Part shown: piece after piece, positions 10,944 through 21,602 of the stretch
Position numbering within the stretch: position 1 is the first letter of the stretch
Layout: each line of letters starts with the position of its first letter
Assembly: GCA_014529385.2 (NCBI GenBank)
Contig: CM043964.1
Coordinates: 130,354,920 to 130,418,919, forward strand
Source of the DNA: Adiantum capillus-veneris
Lineage: Eukaryota > Streptophyta > Polypodiopsida > Polypodiales > Pteridaceae
Reading direction: 5' to 3'
Length of the DNA stretch: 64,000 nt
The notes under the pieces: model-generated
What the model saw: the letters and a program-made list of their open reading frames with translations, nothing else
Databases searched by the model: none
What the model was told of the DNA's origin: nothing
Made by a program: the position numbers and the translations under genes

Positions 10944-13163
10944 ACGTTGTTGCACATTGTCACCGTTTGCAGTCCTTGAGTCTTCACCGTCCTCAAGCTC
11001 CATGTACTCATCACCTGTTTCTTTTGTTTGTTTTCTTTCCAAGTAATCTTTGTACATATTTTGTTCGTTAAAAATTACATCCCTACTCCTTAAGATTTTA
11101 CCATCTTCAGGATTCCATAGGCGATACCCAAAGTCTCCTTCTCCATAGCCAATGAAGAAACACTTTTTGGACTTTGCATCTAGCTTTGATCTTAGGCTTC
11201 TATCTATGTGTATGAAAGCCTCACAACCAAACACTTTGAGAAATGCATAATTCACCGGTTTACCTGTCCATGCCTCTTCTAGAACTCCCCCATCCAATGT
11301 CGTTGAGGGTGATCGATTGATTAAGTACACAGACGTACTTACAGCTTCCGCCCAAAGCTCAAGCGGTAGGCCTACATGTAGCCGCATGCTTCGTGCTCGT
11401 TCCATGATTGTCCTGTTCATCCTTTTCGAAATCCTATTTTGTTGAGGTGTCCTTGGGGTTGTCCTTTGCCTCCAAATGCCATTGCTAGCACAAAAGCTTT
11501 CAAAAGCTTGGCTGCAATATTCGCCTCCATTGTCGGATCTGAGGCATTTAACTTTGTTACCTGTTTCATTCTCCACAAAGGCTTTCCACCTTTGAAATAT
11601 GGAAAATACATCGGATTTATTCTTCATGACATAAACCCATGTTTTTCTAGTCGCATCGTCTATGAATGTTACATAGTACAATGAGCCACCAAGTGATGGT
11701 GTACTTGCAGGACCCCAAACATCAAAATGAACCAACTCAAGTTTTTTATTTTTTCTTTCATTTCCTGATTTTTGAAATTTTACCCTCTTTTGTTTACCAT
11801 AAACACAATCTTCATAGAACTCTAAGTCCACTTCTTTCAAACGTGGTAGAAGCTTCTTTGTTTGAAAGATTTGCATTCCTTTGGCACTCATATGCCCAAG
11901 TCGATAGTGCCACACTGCACTATCAACTTCTGTAGTTGCTGCACAAGCTGAAGGTTGCGTGCTAATAGTACACAAGTAAAGTATACCGACTTTTTCTCCC
12001 TTGGCATCCACCAAAGATCCCTTTGAGATCTTCCACCGTTTGTTTCCGAATGCAATGTTGTGACCTTCATCGTCCAATTGTCCTGTAGAGATCAAATTTT
12101 TGCGAAGAGAAGAAACATGCCTATTATCTTTAAGCTTCCATTCATTTCCGTTAGTAGTTTTGACAAAAACTATACCTTTGCCGACAATCTCACAAGCTTC
12201 ATCATCTCCCAAGTATACATACCCAAAATTACCTTTGGTGTAGTCTTGGAAATGTTGCTTGTGTGGTGTCGCATGGAATGAAGCCCCGGAGTCTACTATC
12301 CAGGAATTAGACACATTGTCTAATGAGAGAATTAGAGCATCTTGCTCTACTTTACCTGCCACATTGGCCTCCGATGTTGGCTTGTTGTCTTGAGACTCTG
12401 TCTCCTTCTTCTTCTTGGACCAGCAATCCTTCTTGACGTGGTCCTTCTTGCCGCAGTTCCAACATTCAAGAACTGACTTTGTGCGTGACTTGCTCCGCCT
12501 TGAGCGATCACGGCCCTTTTGGTCTTTGAACCTCTCCTTAGGCCTTCCTCTTGTTTCCACTGACAATGCAGCACTTGATGATTCTCCTGTGCTTCTGGTT
12601 CGTATTTCCTCGCTTAGGAGAACACCCACAACATCATCAAACTTAAGAGTATTTGTACCAGAGATAGAATTACTTACAGCCATCACAAGGCTATCCCAAC
12701 TATCCGGTAGAGATGATAGTATAAGGAGAGCTCGCACTTCGTCATCGAAATTGATTTTTACCGATCGAAGTTGACTTATGTTTGTGTTAAAGTCATTTAG
12801 GTGTTCTGCAACTGAACCATTCTCTGCCATCTTTAGATTGAACAAGCGCTTCATAAGAAATACCTTATTGGATGCTGATGGTTTCTCGTAGAAGTCGTCA
12901 AGTGACTTCATCAAGTCCTCCGTGGTCTTCATCTCCGAAACATTGAAGGCCACCGTTGACGCCAAGCTTAACCGGATTGTTCCCAGTGCCTTTCGATCAA
13001 GGACAATCCATGCTTCATCTGCCATTGTTGCGGGCTTCTTCGCAAGACTGCCTAGTGGCAAATAGAGGTGCTTCTGGTAGAGATAGTCTTCAATTTGCAT
13101 CTTCCAATGTTGGTAGTTTTTGCCGTTGAACTTCTCAATCTTGAGCTTCCCTTCCTCCGCCAT
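10944..13163 (-). pseudogene. Ty1/copia gag-pol, truncated after integrase
   Basis: One open frame from ATG (MAEEGKLK) to the TR-GAG junction. Domains in order: UBN2-type copia Gag (about residues 1-200); a CX2CX4HX4C zinc knuckle (CWNCGKKDHVKKDC); retropepsin with VDSGASFH; GAG-pre-integrase (WHYRLGHMS), where the usual CxxC reads YEDC with the first Cys lost; then the integrase core. The catalytic Asp residues are in HFDVWGP and RSDNGGEY. The catalytic Glu is replaced: the usual QQNGVAERMNRT reads QQNRISKRMNRT, with Lys in its place. The frame continues through the C-terminal FFIGYGEGDFGYRLW region and then reads into foreign LTR sequence up to 10824. RT and RNase H are absent. The product would be an inactive polyprotein. 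Both changes can be explained by G-to-A transitions. Confidence 0.92.
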
Positions 13164-13222
13164 AACTCCCACTCAATTCAAGGAATCCTTTCCTTGAGAT
13201 AATTTAGCTACAAGCAAACCTT

Positions 13223-13234
13223 GCTCTGATACCA
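13223..13234 (-). other. primer binding site of the copia element (tRNA-Met-i)
   Basis: On the minus strand TGGTATCAGAGC, two bases after the LTR. This is the standard plant copia site, complementary to the 3' end of initiator tRNA-Met. Confidence 0.95.
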
Positions 13235-13236
13235 GT

Positions 13237-13321
13237 TGTTAGAAAATAAGACGTAGCTAAATAGATTTTTGAGTAGATTACATAATGGAGAGAGATAGAT
13301 TTCACACACAAGAGATTATAG

Positions 13322-13358
<37 letters not shown>

Positions 13359-13975
13359 CACGATATACGTGGTTCACCCAATGTGGGTTACGTCCACGGG
13401 AAAGCAGCCACTCAATGGTTTTAGCACTTCAAAAGAAGAAGTAGTTTACAAAGGGATTAAACCCTTGATAGAGCTCCCGCCTTGCTTCACTCTCACCACC
13501 TCACACTCACCTTGTTGCATCAACTTCACACTATGAAATGTGTGTAGAAATGGCCTCCTTTTATAGGCCAAAAGGGCTGCCCTCTCTTATGAGAGACAGC
13601 CATGTGTAGCCGCCCTTGTGCGAATAAGTCCAAATCGGACCCTCCAATCCGCCCATGTGTGGCCGCCCTTAAGAAGACAAGTCCGCTTTTGAATTCGGCC
13701 ACCGGCCATTGACTTCCGGCCAACAGACTGGTTATTTTCTGACCACTTTCCGGCCGCCGTCCGGCCATAATATTCCGGCGAAAAAAAAAGTTTTGGTCGG
13801 GGGCCTCCGCCCCTGAGGCCTCTAAAGTTGCCCCTGATTCTTGTCCGTGAAAATTTTGGTTTCCGGTGAGTGATTTTCCTTCACGCACGATGGCTTCTAC
13901 TCATAATGGGGGCCTTACAAATGTGCGCTTTTACCACAGAAAATTACAAGGGTAAATCAGGCTCCATACTCAACA
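13237..13975 (-). repeat. full 5' LTR of the copia element
   Basis: Read on the minus strand it begins TGTTGAGTATGG and ends TTTTCTAACA, giving TGTT...AACA ends, and it touches the aaaat duplication. 739 bases long, with 294 bases not present in the truncated partner. It contains a GA run of about 30 bases. Confidence 0.92.
13557..13565 (-). promoter_or_regulatory. TATA box in the copia 5' LTR
   Basis: TATAAAAGG on the minus strand, about 320 bases upstream of the LTR end. The same box is in the truncated LTR at 6154-6162. Confidence 0.6.
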
Positions 13976-13980
13976 AAAAT
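13976..13980. repeat. target-site duplication aaaat (right), copia element
   Basis: Second copy of the 5-bp target, directly after the LTR end caaca. Confidence 0.85.
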
Positions 13981-14643
13981 TAGGTGTGTAAATCAATTGA
14001 CCTACACTTTGCACCTAATTTCATTTACTTGGAATGGAGTTGATGGTCAAATTTTGACTGATGAACTTTGTGTGTATCAAGATAATGCTTAATTCTCATC
14101 AAAAATTCATGTGTGTGCATAAAAATCATTGTGTGTTGAATGCACCAAAGAGGGAAAAAACTGCCAAAAAATTCAAGTGTGTGTGCACCTAATCTTGAAT
14201 GTGTGCATGCATAGACATTGATCAAATTGATGATATATGAGTATGAAATCATGTAATTGATGTGTATGCTAAGCTAATTCAATAATTGGATAAGCCTAAT
14301 TGCCAAAAATTTGGGCAAAAATTGAATGTATGTGTCTATCGAAGACCACTTGATTTTCTATGATTGATGGTCAATTAGGGCACCTAAATGATTTTTTATT
14401 GTAAAATGTTCATGAAAAGTGTGTGCAATCATTAGGTGTAAGCCTAAATGCATTGCCAATTGAGCCAAATTTGAACTTTTGTGCTTAATTTTTGACTATG
14501 TGCATTGCTTGATTGTGTCAAAATAGTGTTAATTTTTTAGAAATTGAGCATGCATGCATTCACTTATGCTTGGTCAAGTATAAAATTTGATCATTGCATT
14601 GAGGAATTGATGGAATCTTTTCATATAAATTTGGTCTAAATTG

Positions 14644-15066
14644 GGTGTGCGTGCCTACTCAATGGCATTCAAAGTCCAAATTTAAGATGAATGATTGGCC
14701 TTGGTTGCCAATTATGATGATGAAAAGACCTTAAAAGTTGGTATGTTTGTGTATGATTAACTTGGGATGATTCAATTGGTACACAATTGAAAATGATTTT
14801 TATGTAGTACCATCATGATGTATGCCAATTAATTGACCGGATATGGCAAAAATGCATTAATGTGTGTGCCTACTCAATGAAATTAGATATCCAAATTAGG
14901 GATGAATGATTGGTCTCGGTCACCAATTGTGATGATTACTAGACCAACAAAAGATTGGTGTGTGCATTGTTGATGACTCAATTGATATGCAATTGGGGAT
15001 GATCTTGTGTAATACCATTGTCGTGTATGTCTATTTGATTGGAAATGGTATGAATTTCAATGATAT
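14644..15066 (+). repeat. two diverged tandem units of about 215 bases
   Basis: Unit 1 (from 14644) and unit 2 (from 14861) share gtgcctactcaatg, then gatgaatgattgg, caattgtgatgat-like and tgccaattaattg-like blocks in the same order. They are diverged copies, so the duplication is old. Confidence 0.7.
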
Positions 15067-15749
15067 GTGCAATTGCCAATGCAAAAATCAAGTGTGTGTA
15101 GTCACAGAAACCAAATAACAAGTTCGATTGGATTTGAATGATTTGAGATTGAAAAGAATGATCAATGGAAGATTTGATTACAAATTGGATTTGGGTTAAT
15201 GAGGAGATTTGTGTACTTGTTAAGCATGTATACCTCTTCCAAACATCTGATTGTAAATTGATTCAATTCAATTCTCACACTTGGATTTCCAATGCATGTG
15301 ATCAAGAAGATGCATCGAATTGAAGCATATGAATGAGGTTTGAGAGATAGTGTGCATAATAATTGGCCGATTTTCAAATATGCATGGTTTGATTGGTATC
15401 ATTGATTAAGTGAGCACAAATGTATGAAGGTTATTTGATTAATAGATGATTTTGTTCATCAATTTCTTGCAAAATCTTTCACCATGCATGTGCACTTATG
15501 AAAATCATCACGATGGTATGACATGAGAAACCAAGATGACTGGAGTTTAAAATTAATCGAATTCAAGTTGAATTATGGGATGCCTTGGTACATGATTGAA
15601 AACATCAAACATGCAATACTAATTACAAATACACAATGGAGCAAATTTTTATCGATGAAAGTTGGTAATGTTTGATGCTTCAATTTTTATTATAATGGCA
15701 GGAACATCATTGATTGCTAAATAATATGTTCATTCATGCAATGGTATTG

Positions 15750-16344
15750 TGCCATTCTCGGCTCTTTGAAGGCACATCTCATAAACACATACTTCATGTT
15801 CTTGTCTTGTTGACCATGGGAACAAGTCTTTAATAGAATTTCTATTTTTAAAAAAATTATTAAAAAGAAAAATCAGTTCTTGCTGGCGCGACACGTGTGC
15901 GTGCACACACACACATGATCAATAAAGCTAGGCTCGTCTATCTTGCACGCGTAGATTCCGGCTTTCTATGCCCTCCTTTTATGCTGCAGGCTCCGCCAAC
16001 CATTGCTCATGCCCACAATGACCCTGTCTCGTCACAAATTTGCAATCCACTTGCGCTCCTTCTCTATTGGCTCACCAATTCACATTTTCATACACACGAT
16101 TGCTTGCTCGTTGTCTCCTATTGATGCGGGATTTCAAGCCATTTTGCAGGCTTAGTTGACCAATCTCTCCATCATGGTATCGTAGTTGTGCCCGTGCCCA
16201 AACCCTTCAAGATACAGCCTCGGATCATCCTGTTTTGTCTGGCTTGCATCAAGTCTATGGCCCCAGGGTGGAGATACTCATCCATTCAAACACTTGCCAC
16301 GTTATTGTAAGGCAATTTTTCATTACCATATCAACACACACGTT

Positions 16345-16375
<31 letters not shown>

Positions 16376-16650
16376 TGATATTACCCTGGCCCATGTGGGG
16401 CTGCCAATCTTGTCGTCTTCGCATCCCACACACACATGCCTGATTTCCAACTGCACGCTGCCCGCAGCCCCACCTCGCAACATCCATAGTCCCACGCCAA
16501 GCTTGCCATGCTCACTTTTGGATGCCTCCTGATGTCACAAATTTTTCCAAGTAGAGAAACATAACAAAATTCCTTTTATATTTTTAAAAAAAGGGGGAAA
16601 AACATAGCCTTTTGTTCCCACCCGTTTTCCCCTTTGAAACTTTAGAAGGG
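15750..16650. other. compositionally distinct block, possible extra insertion
   Basis: GC-richer and Cys/Pro-codon rich compared with the AT-rich DNA on both sides, with a CA microsatellite and the words cacgcg and gcccgcagcccc. No terminal repeats or target duplication could be matched, so I cannot say what it is. Confidence 0.3.
16345..16370 (+). repeat. (CA)n microsatellite
   Basis: About 13 uninterrupted CA units, preceded by shorter CA stretches. Confidence 0.95.
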
Positions 16651-16959
16651 TGCATATTGAACTGAATAACCTGTGTTGTGAAAAAATTATGATGGGATTT
16701 TTTACTTGCTCAAGAGAACTTTCATGCTCAATTTGAGTATCAAATGCCTTTGTACATTAATGATCAAGCTATTTTGCAGATGCATAGTCCAATAGCCCAA
16801 ACATCTAATCTTAATCGATTCAAAATAGTCGAGAAAAACAAAAGTTCACCCTTTGCTATGTATGCTACGTACGAGCAAGGTATAAGCAAAGACGGAGTAA
16901 GCTCTGATTGTATAAGCAAGTGAATTTCATATTCATGCTTGGTCAAGAAGTCTTGTGCA

Positions 16960-17725
16960 TTAAAACTTGAGTTTGTTATTGAGTGTGCATTTTAGTGCTT
17001 GACTTGAATGACAACATGTTTGCATAGCACTAAAATTGAGCTTTTTTGAATGACCATCAGAGAGCAATATCAGTTTGAGTTTGTGATTGACACATTGCAC
17101 TAGAATTTGAGCTTGGCATTGCTTGATACTTTTTAGTGCTTAATATGTATGCAAAAATCCTTGAATAAGCACTAAAACATTGAGATTTCTCGAATGGCCA
17201 CCATAAAATATCATTTTGGTTTTCTGATGGAGCATGACAGCTTTGGTGCTTGATGTGCATGTAAAAATGCTTTGGCACTAACAATTGTGCATTGTTTTGA
17301 AGGGAAATTGGCCAATGACTCGACATCAAGTTGTGCTTAACCAATTGAGAGAGTTCAAAATTTGCTTCATCCTAAACTCTCTCTTTATTTTGACATGTAT
17401 GCCAAATATGCTAAAGTGAGCATAATTTTGGGAGAATGGTCTTTGAAAAGTATTAAAGTGTGAGATTTCTATTGAGCATAATATGGTGCATGGTTTGATT
17501 GAGAGCTTATTGCTCTACAAGACAAGTTCATTTTTATGTGCATGCATGCTTCACATTTAAGAGGTACTAGCAAATGATGTAGTCATGCTTAGTGGAGAGT
17601 GTGCATTAAAATTTGGATTTTACATTGCTTGTATATTTTAGTGCTTGAATTGAATGAAAAATCATTGCAAAGCACTAAAATTAAGCTTGTTTGATGGTCA
17701 AAAGAGAGCATTTTGGGGTTATGGT
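16960..17725 (+). repeat. diverged repeat family built on an 'agtgctt...agcactaaaa' block
   Basis: Three related stretches (near 16960-17080, 17086-17230 and 17600-17725) each have gtgcattaaaa-like, 'ttttagtgcttga', 'gcactaaaa' and 'gagagcatttt' segments in the same order. AGTGCT and AGCACT are reverse complements about 25-30 bases apart, so each unit could fold into a hairpin. Confidence 0.6.
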
Positions 17726-17859
17726 TGATCATTTTTTCTTGTGTTGAATTTCCATATGTTTAAGAGCACTAATGATTGGTCATTTTTTGAAGGGTTGTGG
17801 GAAAAGCTATGATTTCATTGATCCAAGGTGGTAGTGTGCATTGCATCATATTGCAAGAC

Positions 17860-18237
17860 TTGGCTATTTAGAGCCATTCCAGTTCTTTTGACTAAAAGTT
17901 GTATACATGCTAGCTCATAGCTTGGTCTAAAGTGAAAATGTTTTCATTTGAGCTAGTGTTTACCCAACTCTTTTAAGAGCTTTCAACTAGAAAATTTGGT
18001 TATTGACAGCCATTCACTTTCATTCCATTAAAAGTTGAAGTCATCTCTAGCTCAAAGATTGCTCTTAAATTGAAAATTTCACATGAGCTAGTTGTTAGCC
18101 AACTTTTTGAAAAGCTTTAAATTGTAAAATTTGGCTGTCGAGAGCCACTTCATTTCATTCAAGTTGTATTATTTTTAGCTCTTGGCTTGATTTTAATTCC
18201 ATATTTCATTGAGCTAGAAACTAATCAACTTTCTCTC
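17860..18237 (+). repeat. tandem repeat of about 135 bases, 2.8 units
   Basis: Units start at 17860, 17996 and 18131 with ttggctat, ttggttat and ttggctgt. Each continues with gagccatt, an agctc segment, a gagctag segment and, in the first two, aagagctttcaa-like sequence. The third unit is cut short. The copies are diverged. Confidence 0.75.
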
Positions 18238-19234
18238 TCATTTTTGTTGTGTATGCATACATTTGCTACTAAGAGCAATGTGCATAACCAAAGGATTTTT
18301 TTTCCCTTTGATTTTTTCCCTTTGGCAAATTCGGGTATGCAAGACCCTAGCTTTAGGTTTTCATTAATGTTTTTTTGTGTGCTTTTGGATTTCAATAAAA
18401 GGCCTTTGGAGCTTGTGTTTACACTTAGCTTTAAATTAGCTTGGATTGTAATAACAAGATCAAGAGATTTCTCTACCAAGTGGATGCTTGCTCAAGGATG
18501 CTCAAAAGAGCATGAATAGGTGTAATCCTTCCATAATTTTTCTCTTTTGTTCATCTCTCCATTTTCTATGCTTGGCTTAAGTAAATTTTTCTTCTAAGCT
18601 ATGGTTCTTTCATGTTTAAAAGCTAGGCATACTAAAGTTTCAACACTTTGCTTTGTGATTATTAAATCATCTAAAAATTAGGTTTTATGTGTGCTAATCA
18701 TAGGTAATTGGCGGCCTTGACCTTAAGTTAATGTAGGTTCATTTGTCATTAGTCCTAGACTCTTAGTGATAGTCTTAATACTCCGTTCATTTTTAACATG
18801 ACCTAGGGCTATGATTAGCCTTTAGTCCTTTAGTCCATTTTCCATAAGCAATCTCATGATGGAAGCAATAAAAAAGTGCTAAAAAAATAAAACAATGAAG
18901 CAAAAAAGTGTCCAAAAAAGTAGCAAAAATGCTACTAGGCATATGAAAATCAAATCTCTATGTTATGTTGTGTCTTGTGAGGCCTAGCGCCTTATTGGCA
19001 CTTGGCAGGCGAGGGGAATCACCTTGGCTCGCTTGGTCAAGGCTCTAAACCGATGCCCTGGGTTAATAAATGTTCGTCGTCGCCTTGGTAGGCTAGTAGG
19101 CTTTTGGAACACCTTCTTGAGGGTTCAAGGAGCCGAGAGTCGCACCTAGACTTGCCTTGGGGTGGTAACCTTGTATTGTGCTTTACTTTTTTCTATAAAT
19201 GACAAAACAAACTTCGATGAGCTTAAAAAAAAAC

Positions 19235-19239
19235 CATGA
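19235..19239. repeat. target-site duplication catga (left), element A
   Basis: catga directly before the LTR; the same five bases follow the other LTR at 38242. Confidence 0.92.
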
Positions 19240-20178
19240 TGTTGAGCCAGCAGAGGATCACACCCACATTTTTGCTCACACTCATCATTTTTGTAACCAT
19301 TGATTGTAATAAATGTCTTTCCGACATTGATTTTGAATTGAGCCATTCATTAAGTAACGGGACTCCATTGAGTTTCCAGCTTGTAATCCCGAAGTAATTT
19401 CACTTGCTGATGTAATTAGTTAGAGATGTTCTCACCTCCAAGGCTGAGGTATATAAGCCAAAGTTTTGTAACCTAAAGGAGATTCAGTTTATTAATCAAA
19501 GTGAGTTTTTGAGCGCCGTGACTGTGTCTGAGAGAGAGTGAGAGAGAGAGAGTCTTATCCACTTGCTACGCGAGCTACGGAGCCGCCATTGGAGAAGCGA
19601 CACCGCCATTGTATTAGCAACGGCGAGAGCTATGCACAGATACCAAGAGTGCGCGCTATCAGCTTCTATGTGTGGTAAGTTCCTACGAGCTTCGGTGTGA
19701 GTTTTCTTCCAACTCGTGTGTCGGAATGGAGCGTGCAGCATATCTATAGAACCACAACGAGTAGAGCTACGCATTAGTACCATCGGAGTCAAGTTTCGGT
19801 CACCTGTATTTTTCGGCCTGTCTTCATACGCGTTTACCGCACGGAGTGATTATAGGTTGATTTTGCAGTTCAAGTCTTTAAGGTGTTGTTCTTACCTAGT
19901 GTATAGACTTCCCCTTGAGTTTGAGATCGATTCAATGATTAAAGATCCGGTTTCGTATAGCATTCGTTCGTAGTAAGGATTTCAGTCACTTGCGTATTTT
20001 AGAACTTAGATTTGATTTCCTTAGTAGTGATTGTCATTAGAAGGTCGAGTAGGTGATTTGACACCCACCTAGTTGTTTCCATGCGCCTGCGGGTCAAGCT
20101 CCGTCCTCGTCTGACAAATTCTGTTGTTGGTTGAGTTCTCGCTATTTAGCTTCCGGTAGCGGCGTAACTACCTTAACA
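19240..20178 (+). repeat. 5' LTR of element A
   Basis: TGTTGAGCCAGCAGAGG to CCTTAACA. Differs from the 3' copy by about fourteen substitutions plus the length of a GA run. It includes an aataaa poly(A)-type signal near 19309 and a TATA box. Confidence 0.95.
19450..19457 (+). promoter_or_regulatory. TATA box of the element A 5' LTR
   Basis: TATATAAG in a ggtatataagcc context, 210 bases into the LTR. The transcription start would be expected about 30 bases on. It is conserved in the 3' LTR. Confidence 0.65.
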
Positions 20179-20180
20179 TT

Positions 20181-20203
20181 TGGCGCCATTGCCGGGGACG
20201 AGA
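20181..20203 (+). other. primer binding site of element A (tRNA-Asp type)
   Basis: TGGCGCCATTGCCGGGGACG, two bases after the LTR. It agrees with the complement of the plant tRNA-Asp 3' end at nearly every position. Confidence 0.93.
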
Positions 20204-21602
20204 GCCCTAAGTAGGTGACCTTAGACTAATCCTACGAGGTGAATCGTATAAACTACTTTGTATACTTTAGTTAGAAAAGATCTAGGAGTGGTGGACTCCG
20301 AAGATCTCGAGAGATACTAGGAAGTGGGGAATTCCTGGGTCTTCCGTGTTGACAGTATTTTTAGTTTAGCTTAGATTTGTTTGTTGTTTTGTTGGTGTTG
20401 AGTAGTTGTTGATAGAAGAAGAATTTGCTAGTCCGTGAGTGACAGTGGATATCTTTAAAGTCACAATTACCAAACCCATTTTATGATTAGGAATAGCTTA
20501 GGTAGGACTTCATTTGATCCTGATCTAGAGCTAGTAATCATTGGAGTATTTGCTTGATATGGTTGATTGCATGTTAGATCACTAAACCGTCGAGTTAGTA
20601 GTGAAACTTGCAATAAACAAAAGTCAGAGAAATTTTCTGTGTATCTGGGAGTTGCTGAGCACTTGAGAAAGCTTTAGGAAGGATTCTGTGCCAAAAAACT
20701 GGAAATCTGCAACTTTAGACATCATACGGGTATGATGTTTAAATGACTAAACAGAGACCAAAACAGAAATTTTGACTGTACCAGAGTGTTCAAAAGGGGA
20801 GTTATACCCTAATTTCAACTTAAAACAAGAGCATTAACACTCAAAGAAACCCAAAAAGACAAGTCGGAGTCCAAGAAACGCAAAGAATAGGAAATTTTGG
20901 ATTCAGATCTTGTTTTTACATTCAAACCTGACAAAAACACTTGAAACTCAATTATAAACATTGGAGAAGGCTTAAAACCAAGAATAGTCAAAATCTGGGA
21001 CAAAAGACATCATACGCGTATAATGTCTTTTGTCACATCCACTGCTTATTTTTAATATCTGACCTGACAAGATTGTTACAAGCACTGTAGGAAGCATAAA
21101 TATCAAGTTTTGACCCAAATTGATGAAAAAGACATCATACGCGTATGATGTCTTTGACCTAATTTTGGACATATTTTGATACTTGGCCAACACAGATCCA
21201 TTGTAATAGCTGTCTAGAGGTTATATTTCAAGTTTCATCCCATTTGGATCACAATTGACCCAAAACAAGTCAAAAGCGGAAAATTGCCAAGAAAAGCCTA
21301 AATTAGCCATAACTTGCTCAAACAGAGTTCAAACTGAATTTTGTGAGTGGAAAGAGCATAAGGGGGCTACTGAGAGTGAGCATAACCAAAATAGTCTAAA
21401 TTTGTGAAAAAAGACATCATACGCGTATAATGTCTTTTTCAGCATAACTGCAACAAAATTCTCACTTGATGAAACAGAAGTTGTCCAACTGACAAGATTA
21501 AACAATTGACCAAGTATCAATCAGTTTGGATCAATTCTGACCACAAAAACTTGGGAAAACAAATTGCCGAGACGGAGAAGTTAAAGTCCTTTAGGGGAAT
21601 TG
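20204..21602 (+). other. leader of element A
   Basis: 1.4 kb without a gene, from the primer site to the gag ATG. It carries the first palindrome cluster and AT-rich spacer. In retroviruses and some retrotransposons this interval holds the dimerisation and packaging signals. Confidence 0.7.
20717..21435 (+). repeat. 5' palindrome cluster, four copies
   Basis: Four copies of a 24-bp self-complementary motif: AGACATCATACG joined to its own reverse complement. They start at 20717, 21005, 21130 and 21412. The third is perfect and its symmetry extends over 28 bases with the A/T flanks. The second spans 32 bases with one mismatch. The first has ACGGGT instead of ACGCGT in the centre plus one end change; the fourth has one change. 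Start-to-start spacings are 288, 125 and 282 bases. They lie directly upstream of gag. Confidence 0.95.

Larger units (their letters stand above)
5839..13975 (-). mobile_element. Ty1/copia element, minus strand, 3' half deleted, with a TR-GAG inside
   Basis: Bounded by LTR copies and a perfect 5-bp duplication (aaaat). Read on the minus strand: full 5' LTR, a tRNA-Met-i primer site, then gag, protease and integrase in one frame. The frame ends abruptly where the gag-only element begins. Reverse transcriptase, RNase H and about 290 bases of the 3' LTR are missing. The element cannot move by itself. It interrupts the leader region of element B. Confidence 0.92.
13981..19234 (+). other. noncoding interior of element B
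   Basis: 5.3 kb with no reliable ORF. Composition is uneven: AT-rich stretches with recurring 'gtgtgtgc' and 'ttgatt' words, several families of diverged tandem or dispersed repeats listed separately, and a GC-richer block near 15.8-16.6 kb. The last 250 bases before gypsy A (near 18980-19150) are again more GC-rich. No gag or pol similarity is visible by eye. Confidence 0.6.

Noticed and set aside
14025-19346. Short frames inside element B as genes
   Set aside because: All under 120 codons, no motif, and they overlap diverged noncoding repeats.
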